Assembly: GCA_003254885.1 (NCBI GenBank)
Contig: QANT01008558.1
Location: 1-39,454, forward strand
Length of the DNA stretch: 39,454 nt
Origin: Purshia tridentata
Lineage: Eukaryota > Streptophyta > Magnoliopsida > Rosales > Rosaceae
Reading direction: 5' to 3'
A model generated the notes under the pieces. The model made no database searches and had not been told where the DNA came from. It saw only the letters and a program-made list of their open reading frames with translations. Of the stretch, positions 33,796 through 39,454 are shown in pieces; position 1 is the stretch's first letter; each line of letters starts with the position of its first letter. Both the position numbers and the translations under genes were made by a program.

Positions 33796-34675
33796 ATAGA
33801 TTTCAGTGAGCATCTACCATATATAAATTTCACCTCTAGAAGATCCACCTCTACATGCTCCTTTCTTATTCATACCTACATTCACAAATTGAAATCATGT
33901 TTAGAATACAAAGTATATAATTGCATGTCGGTAACGTTTTGCCAAATAATTTATGAAAGATTTTGTAAAACAAAAATGAGTAATTATATTTTGCATTTTC
34001 AGGATTCGAAAATAATTTTTATTTTCACAGATGGAAACTTAAGTTATGATAATACTTTTGAATATTTAGTAAACAATGTTTTTATTAAGTCAACCTCTCT
34101 ATGTTTTAATTGGTAATGTTTATATCTTGTTACAAAAAAGTTTAGTCAATCCCAAACAACTGAACACTAGAAAAAGAAAACCATTTTACAAACAATTTTT
34201 AAGGGAAAGATTTCTATCCTGTACTTTTCATTGATTCAAAGGTAGCCCAAAGTTGGTTGGGTTGACTGATGAGGTTGAGAATTTGGGTTATTTGATCTAA
34301 CCCAAAAGTTAATATATATGCACTTGTACTGCTTTTAAAGAGTTGTAAGGAATAAGGAATCAAGTATATATCAGAATGAATGATGTAATATAGTGTTAAC
34401 TGTTAAGCTTTGTGTACATCATCAGTTTCATTCTCAAACTGACCAACCAAACTTGAGTAGCAGTTAGCACCAAATTAAACTGTTGGCTAATTGGATAATT
34501 GGCTTTGTACAAAACCTGGAGAAAGCAATTATTGATTGCCAAGGAAACTAGAAGAAAAGAAAGAGCTTGCAAGTAAGCTTCTTTTTTCTTGTTTTCAATA
34601 ATTTGAAGTCCTATTCACACAGCTAGCTGCATGCATCTAAAATTTTATTTTATAAAGTTACATCTTTTTAACAAC
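33796..34675. other. Intergenic DNA before the VIL pseudogene
   Basis: AT-rich sequence. A + strand frame of 75 codons at 33889-34116 shows no recognisable domain and an irregular composition, so I treat it as chance. Further upstream exons of the VIL-like pseudogene were looked for and not seen. Confidence 0.4.
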
Positions 34676-35144
34676 TTCTTGGGCTAAAGGCTGTAGCATC
34701 GCAAGTCTGATGTGAAGGATTATCCAGACCAACCCTCTTTCATTGTTTTACTGCCAGAGAAGAAACTTACTAATCTCCATCCTTCAACTGAATATTTCTG
34801 CAAGGTTTCTTTGTTTAGCAACACAGGGAAGCCAAATGGGTCACACCTGCATCATCTGACAGTGTTGTTGCTTCAGAGAAACAGATAAGGGAATAGAATA
34901 AAATAATTGTTCAAAATCATTCCCAAGCTTCTGGAGACCATCCTGCAAAGCTTCAATCATTGGATGACATCAACAAGAACCTGAGCAATCAAATGTTTAG
35001 AGCAGGAGGGGCACATAAATGAAGATTTTAGAGTAAAGTTTCTCACTTGGTTCAGCCTGAAAGCCTAATGCAAGGAATAAGGATGATCCATCAAGCTTAG
35101 TTGGGAAGCTCATTCATACCTTTGTGGATGATATTTCCTGTCAG
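34676..35144 (+). pseudogene. VIN3-like (VIL/VRN5 family) C-terminal pseudogene
   Basis: Pieces in different + frames spell the end of a VIL protein: HRKSDVKDYPDQPS and STEYFCKVSLFSNTG (fibronectin type III domain), then EAKWVTPASSDSVVASEK, then KLQSLDDINKNLSNQMF, then GHINEDFRVKFLTWFSLKA and DDPSSLVGKLIHTFVDDI (the C-terminal VID region). In intact family members these act with Polycomb repressive complex 2 in vernalisation and flowering control. Here a stop (TAG) replaces an expected Trp before HRKS, the frame shifts within the FN3 domain, TAG follows KQIRE, a large part between LSNQMF and GHINEDF is missing, and a stop follows FSLKA. The PHD-like N-terminal half is absent. Exons appear joined without clear introns, so retroposition is possible, but I see no poly-A tail. 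It cannot encode a working protein. Confidence 0.8.
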
Positions 35145-36146
35145 CAAAAGAAAAACCAATTTATCATCATGAGACTTACACAAGGTTGTGCCACTAAACA
35201 GGGACTCAGTTTTAAGTAGTAGATAGGACATGGCTTAGAAATGTAAACGTAGTCATCTACTTCATCAAAGAAAAGGGTTAAGATCTTTGGTTTTAACTTC
35301 TCGTTGTTTGTTAAAGTTAGGATTAGAGGTTAAATTCCATATTATCATCCATTTTTTCTTTTTTTTTAATTTTCGAAAGGCAAAAGAATAAAGTGGTTTG
35401 ATATGTTACCTTTTTTGGTCTGAGTTTTGATATCGTACAAAGTAGCCAGGTGAAAGTTTTTAATTTCTCAAACAATAAAGTAGACACTGTAGACTCTAAG
35501 CTTCTACTTCCAACCTACATAAGCAAATTACTAAAAGATTAGGATAAAGATAAATCATGATTCGATTTCATCCAAGGAACTAAATATAGCATATTTTTTG
35601 CACGAAAACAAAAAACAAAAAAGAGAAAAAGGATGAATTATATAATTCATGCAGTTAGAACTTGCAGGTAGGTTGACAAGATGAAATATGAAGGATATAT
35701 CTTCATCACAGTTGTAAAATCTGCAAAAGACAGACTTCCCAGTGTTAAAACCCAGTTTCAAAATAACTTTTGGGGGATTCAGTTGCAAAAGGACGACTAG
35801 ATTTTTCCAGCATCATGCTTGAAAGGAATTGCATACTTGCACACAAAATTTTAGCACAAGGAGATCTTTTTTCAGGTGAACAAAAACAAAGAAAATTGAG
35901 AATAATTCAACTGCAATTGCATCTTTTACAAATGCAACATTAAAAAGCATACCAACTAATACTAACATGACATGTTAAACACATTCCAGAAACCGGCAGC
36001 CAGTTGAAAACTTATCTTTTTTTCTCTAGAAAATTATTACAAGAAAATACATCAAACTTGCCTTCAGACATCCAATGATCCAGCCGGTGCCTACTTAGCA
36101 CCACTCTGGTTTCTATCTTTTTGACTAGTGCTATTAGTATTGGGAG
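35145..36146. other. Intergenic DNA between two pseudogenes
   Basis: I recognise no gene or complete mobile element. Short frames on the - strand (for example 35555-35788) have no familiar content. Both neighbouring pseudogenes end toward this segment. Confidence 0.4.
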
Positions 36147-36290
36147 AAGTTCTCGATGGAAATCAGGAGCAATTGTTATATACTTGGTTGTTGGTGCATT
36201 GATGATAACAGCAGCTTCTTTGAATGAGGGGGCCAAGTAATCTGCCTAGCTTAGCTGCAGAGTGGCCTTGTTTGAATCTTCCAAAATGCT
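36147..36290 (-). pseudogene. Diverged second copy of the SICKLE-like tail
   Basis: Read on -, GAAGATTCAAACAAGG… followed by TACTTGGCCCCCTCATTCAA (36217-36236) resembles, in order, the tail of the neighbouring SICKLE-like pseudogene (GAAGGTTCAAACAAG… and TATTTGGCTGCTCATTCAAT). Conceptually DYLAPSFKEA parallels EYLAA-SFNEA. The copy is much more diverged than the other internal duplications of that pseudogene, so it may be an older terminal duplication. The boundaries are approximate. Confidence 0.4.
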
Positions 36291-36768
36291 TGCTTTTTTT
36301 CCTGGTTTGTCAGCTTTTTTTCCTTGTGAGAAGCTCTTCCTGGAATTCAGAAGCAATTGTTAGGTGTATCACTCACAGCTTCATTGAATGAGCAGCCAAA
36401 TACTCTGCCAAGCTTGGCTGCGAATTGGACTTGTTTGAACCTTCGGAGACGTTCGCATTTTTTGCGCTACTAGATAACCATTCAAGGGAGCACCTACCTC
36501 CTTCCAGATAACAGGTTTCAAAAACTTTCATGGGTCTTCAACCATGGAATCATTATAAAACAGCTCTGGCCCTAATTGCCAGTCCATTGCAGAACGACCA
36601 TGAGAACCCAGCCCTTGTCCACCTCTTCTTCCCGATCCAGGACTCCTGTTCCAGCACCTCCTGCCTCTTCCTGAACTTGAACTGGGACTAGGACTGCCTC
36701 CATGTACTGAATGAGGGCTTGGATTATGACTGAGCCAGTGGCCCCTGCCTTTCCCAGTATTGGAACCA

Positions 36769-36895
36769 GGGCTTCCTAGTGGTCTAAATCCCAGAGTTCC
36801 TGGGGGTCTAAATCCAGGGCTTCCCGGTGGTCCAAATCCAGGGCTTCCTGGTGGTCCAAATCCAGGGCTTCCTGGGGGTCCAAATCCTGGGCTCC
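36769..36895 (-). repeat. 24-nt repeat encoding PGFGPPGS-type units in the SICKLE-like pseudogene
   Basis: On the - strand about five copies of a 24-nt unit (GGATTTGGACCACCAGGAAG and variants) translate to repeated P-G-F-G/R-P-P-G-S. Copies are nearly identical toward the 5' side of the gene and diverge at the 3' side. Since the locus is already broken, the expansion may have happened before or after inactivation. Confidence 0.85.
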
Positions 36896-37427
36896 CTTGT
36901 TGTCTAAATCCAGGCCCAGGAAATCAGCATTCTCTTAAAGGATCAGATGGAAAACTATAACTGGTTACACCTTCAGCTCCAGGCCAAACCTAAGGCGGAT
37001 GTACTTGATGCATAGTGAGAGATCTTTCCATTCCAATGGGGCTTCTTTGAGGACCAAAGTTCTGATAGAAACCTTGTACTTGGTACATTCTCTGGTCTGG
37101 TGAATAATTGCTTTGAAACTGATAAGCTGGAGGAGCATTCATTCCAGGGTTTCCAAATCCTGGGCTCCCTTGTTGTCTAAATCCAGGGCCAGGATATCAG
37201 CATTCTCTTAAAGGATCAGATGGAAAACTATAACTGGTTACACCTTCAGCTCCAGGCCAAACCTCAGGCGGATGTCCTTGATGCATAGTGAGAGGTCTTT
37301 CCATTCCAATGGGGGCTTCTTTGAGGACCGAAGTTCTGATAGAAACCTTGTACTTGGTACATTCTCTGGTCTGGTGAATAATTGCTTTGGAACTGATAAG
37401 CTGGAGGAGCATTCATTCCAGGGTTCC
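36882..37427 (-). repeat. 273-bp tandem duplication inside exon 2 of the SICKLE-like pseudogene
   Basis: The segment at 36882-37154 is repeated at 37155-37427 with an offset of exactly 273 bp (91 codons), differing by only a few bases. Both copies carry the same in-frame TGA (offset 273), so that stop predates the duplication. The extra C is only in the gene-upstream copy and the TAG only in the gene-downstream copy, so those came later. Confidence 0.9.
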
Positions 37428-38040
37428 TTGGTCCTCCTAAATCATAATTAAGAGAACCAAAATCAAGGGGAAAGAAAAAGATAAAAAAGGCAGATAACAA
37501 AGAGGAACTTCAAATGTCCAGTTCTTTTGCATAAGGCAACCCAAGCATGCTTCAAATATTACAAGATGACACTTTTATTTGGTTAAGTAAATGACACTGG
37601 CAATCAAATGAAATTGAAACAAAAATGACCAATTTTTTCCAGCACATATCAATGAAAAAAATACTTCGAAAATGACACAAAGACTCATAATGTTACCCAT
37701 AGTTTCCAACTCCATACCATATTTGTGGCCTAGAAAGAATTTCATTTTCACTTTTCAAACCACTAATTATTCATTAATTCAATAATACAAGAACTTATGT
37801 TATACTTCACCACATCCAGGCATGATTAAAGGACAGCCAGGTTAAGGAAAAAACATCATTAAGATAACATGCTACCTGAATGTTTGAAATGATTTGATGC
37901 GATCTGGTTGCCAACTTGACTGCTTTTGGTGTCAGAAGAGAAGGCTGCCATAGGGTCTGTGTAAAATTCAAACCTATAAGGAGCACAGGACTCCACCTGC
38001 ACTGGTATATCTGCATCAGCCAATGGATTGGAAAGGCAAC

Positions 38041-38108
38041 CAGGGACAGCTGCAGTTGTAGAATTATGAGAAGCTCAGGGACAGCTGCAGTTGTAGCATT
38101 ATGAGAAG
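38041..38108 (-). repeat. 35-nt tandem duplication that shifts the SICKLE-like frame
   Basis: CAGGGACAGCTGCAGTTGTA recurs at 38041 and 38076, a period of 35 nt, and both copies run on to TATGAGAAG. On the coding (-) strand this repeats codons for SHN-TTAAVP. Because 35 is not a multiple of three, the reading frame is lost after the first copy, and the downstream family sequence (GCLSNPL…YTDPMAAF) is found in another frame. Confidence 0.9.
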
Positions 38109-38175
38109 TTTCAGCCTCTTCAGCCTCCATGCACATTGCTTTTAGTCGTTCCTTTCTTTTCTCTGGATTCTCCAT

Positions 38176-38567
38176 TTAACCTGAATATTAATGGATTGTG
38201 GAAAACCCATTTGAAACAAAGTAACATTAAGCAGTCCAAAAACTTACTTTTTGTCAAAATAATATCAATTCAAGCCAAACTTTTAAGTCAGGAATCTTCA
38301 AAGAAAAATATCTCAACCTCAAACTATTATAAAATCCCTAAATTCACATGAGAAACCACGTTCAAGCAACATCAACACTCAAAGTAATATTTAAAGAGAA
38401 ATACAAATTCACATAAAATTGAGAATCCAAAAACCCTCATCTATTTCTCTTTTACAAAAATATTATCTTTTACATTAGAATTGTAGATGTTACAAGATTG
38501 ACTCAATATCTCCATAATTGTTGAAACCTTATTCAGAAAACTTCTATAACTTGATTCATCCACTCTA
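38176..38567. other. 5' flank of the SICKLE-like pseudogene
   Basis: Just upstream of the pseudogene start the - strand reads TTAATATTCAG|GTTAAATGG, a possible acceptor of a 5' leader intron. Beyond that I see no exon, promoter or RNA that I can support. Confidence 0.35.
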
Positions 38568-38765
38568 TTAGGCCACATTTGGTAAGCCTTATAGGGTAGT
38601 GTAAATTGGTATAGGATTGTACAGCATTATATAATATTATACTGTATAGTATTTCCCTAAATATAATTAAGTGTTTGATGTTGTACCCGACCAAGAGGTG
38701 GAAAATTATAGTTTTTTTGGTGTAATAATGTATAATATAATACTGTATTCTTTTCTTAATGAACC
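38568..38765. mobile_element. Harbinger-like terminal sequence with TTA target site
   Basis: TTA at 38568-38570 is followed by GGCCACATTTGGTAAGCC, which resembles the termini of plant PIF/Harbinger elements and their Tourist MITEs (GGCC-G/A-TTTGGT-like ends, 3-bp TTA/TAA target duplication). Inside are two copies of a word like TAATATNATACTGTAT (near 38633 and 38733). The opposite end is not in the window or not recognisable. A Harbinger-derived coding fragment lies 350 bp further on, which supports this reading. Confidence 0.4.
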
Positions 38766-39123
38766 ATCCAAAACAGTAACTTAAAAAAATGATCCAAAAC
38801 TTCAAAACAAATATTTTGTCCATCTAATGACATTTCAACGATCAAAGAGGTCCAAAACATCAACATAGTCAACCAATTCGGCTCCTTTGTTGCCTCTTTC
38901 TTGGTAAGAGGGAGTAAGAAAGATATATATTGTTTTTTACGCCAAACTAAACTCAATTCCAGAGTCATTCTATCAGCACCTGGTGCTTTTACTAAAGTAT
39001 GGTCACCGGCCTAGATTGAAAAAATTATGTCAGCTTTGCAGCTGGGAGGTTTCCCACTTCCTCCAATCGGGCTAGAAAGTTAGAAGTCAAAAGTCAACCA
39101 AAAAAAAAGAAGAAGCAACATAC

Positions 39124-39454
39124 TCATAAACCATCCATTTTTACTCCCCCATCACCACGAAGCAATTGACATAAGTAATGGAAAGTTTTCCTATCCATTC
39201 TTATTTGGTTCACACATTGTACATCATCATAACCTATTATTCTATCTAAACATAAAGTAAACGACAAACATAATTGAAAATACAAATAAGCATTAGTCAA
39301 GTTGTGAAAAGTTGGTGTCGGGATAGTACCCTCCCGAAGTTGAAGTGCCATGATTGGCCTAGTTTGCAGCACTTGAATTCCATCTTGCAACAACTTCACG
39401 CTGTCGTGCTACCCAAAATGCTCGTTGTTCTCCGATCATGGTATTGAGGTCCTT
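39124..39454 (-). pseudogene. Harbinger transposase-derived (HARBI1/ALP1-like) N-terminal fragment, partial
   Basis: On the - strand an open frame (39399-39124) contains CVNQIRMDRKTFHYLCQLLR, the signature of the N-terminal helical (DUF8040-type) domain that precedes the DDE nuclease in plant HARBI1/ALP1-like proteins, then GGVKMDGL and a stop. A second frame at the window edge (39454-39356) gives MIGEQRAFWVARQREVVARW before a TAG, overlapping the first frame, so a splice or a frameshift separates them. No DDE catalytic part follows within the window. It is either the first exon of a gene with introns or, more likely given the stop and the Harbinger-like end at 38568, a decayed element copy. 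Confidence 0.55.

Larger units (their letters stand above)
36347..38175 (-). pseudogene. SICKLE-like proline-rich protein pseudogene
   Basis: Exon 1 is 38175-37876 (donor CAG|GTAGC) and exon 2 starts at 37436 (acceptor TTTAG). The start MENPEKRKERLKAMCMEAEE, then RFEFYTDPMAAFSSD, Gly/Pro/Arg-rich repeats, GRGRG-like patches, LGPELFYNDSMVEDP, KFLKPVIW, QPSLAEYLAA and SFNEAVSDTP match my memory of plant SICKLE homologues, nuclear proteins linked to microRNA and intron metabolism. It is broken: a 35-nt duplication shifts the frame in exon 1; an extra C (run at 37311-37315) shifts exon 2; in-frame TGA at 37197-37199 and 36924-36926; TAG at 36990-36992; TGA replaces the expected Trp at 36528-36530; further shifts in the tail. 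Without the 35-nt insertion exon 1 would be 265 nt and join exon 2 in phase. A 273-bp part of exon 2 is tandemly duplicated. Family assignment is firm in pattern but from memory. Confidence 0.8.

Noticed and set aside
36760..36960. + strand frame with repeated NPGLPGGP (collagen-like)
   Set aside because: It is the antisense shadow of the 24-nt Gly/Pro repeat in the SICKLE-like pseudogene.

Overview
The window is nuclear DNA from a flowering plant, most likely a woody or herbaceous eudicot. It has GT-AG (and some GC-AG) introns, AT-rich intergenic sequence, microsatellites, foldback MITEs, retroelement scraps and plant-only gene families. No coding region continues without introns for more than about 0.8 kb. 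Exon coordinates were derived by reading frames, splice sites and phase across every junction by hand. Protein family names come from remembered family sequences, not from a search.

Layout. (1) 1-790: intergenic DNA and promoter, with a perfect G-quadruplex motif and a cluster of GGCCCA boxes. (2) 792-12797, + strand: a complete 21-exon gene for the WD40/alpha-solenoid subunit TWD40-2 of the TPLATE (TSET) endocytic complex, 1,377 aa, ending in a disordered 9-residue-repeat tail. (3) 12.8-19.5 kb: gene-free DNA with a LINE RNase H scrap, a telomere-like motif abutting a 0.72-kb head-to-tail duplication, a 33-bp minisatellite, and four related foldback (MITE-like) elements. (4) 19591-23897, + strand: a complete 7-exon secreted laccase of 588 aa with all copper ligands. 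(5) 25226-32764, - strand: a complete 9-exon membrane protein of 245 aa made of two tandem DUF1475 units. The same four-exon module is used twice, and one intron holds a Copia remnant in antisense. (6) 32.9-33.8 kb: a 407-bp tandem duplication with an N exactly at the junction. (7) 34.7-39.4 kb: a gene graveyard, comprising a VIN3-like (VIL) pseudogene on +, a SICKLE-like pseudogene on - with several frameshifts and stops, and Harbinger-type transposase-derived sequence at the window edge.

The three intact genes (endocytosis adaptor, wall/apoplast oxidase, unknown membrane protein) are not an operon and show no functional link. They are ordinary plant neighbours separated by decayed sequence.

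I found no new molecular system here. The observations most worth checking are the exon-by-exon duplicated DUF1475 gene, the three GC-AG introns in two genes, the foldback cluster upstream of the laccase, and the two newly recognised pseudogenes, including one whose lesions can be ordered in time.
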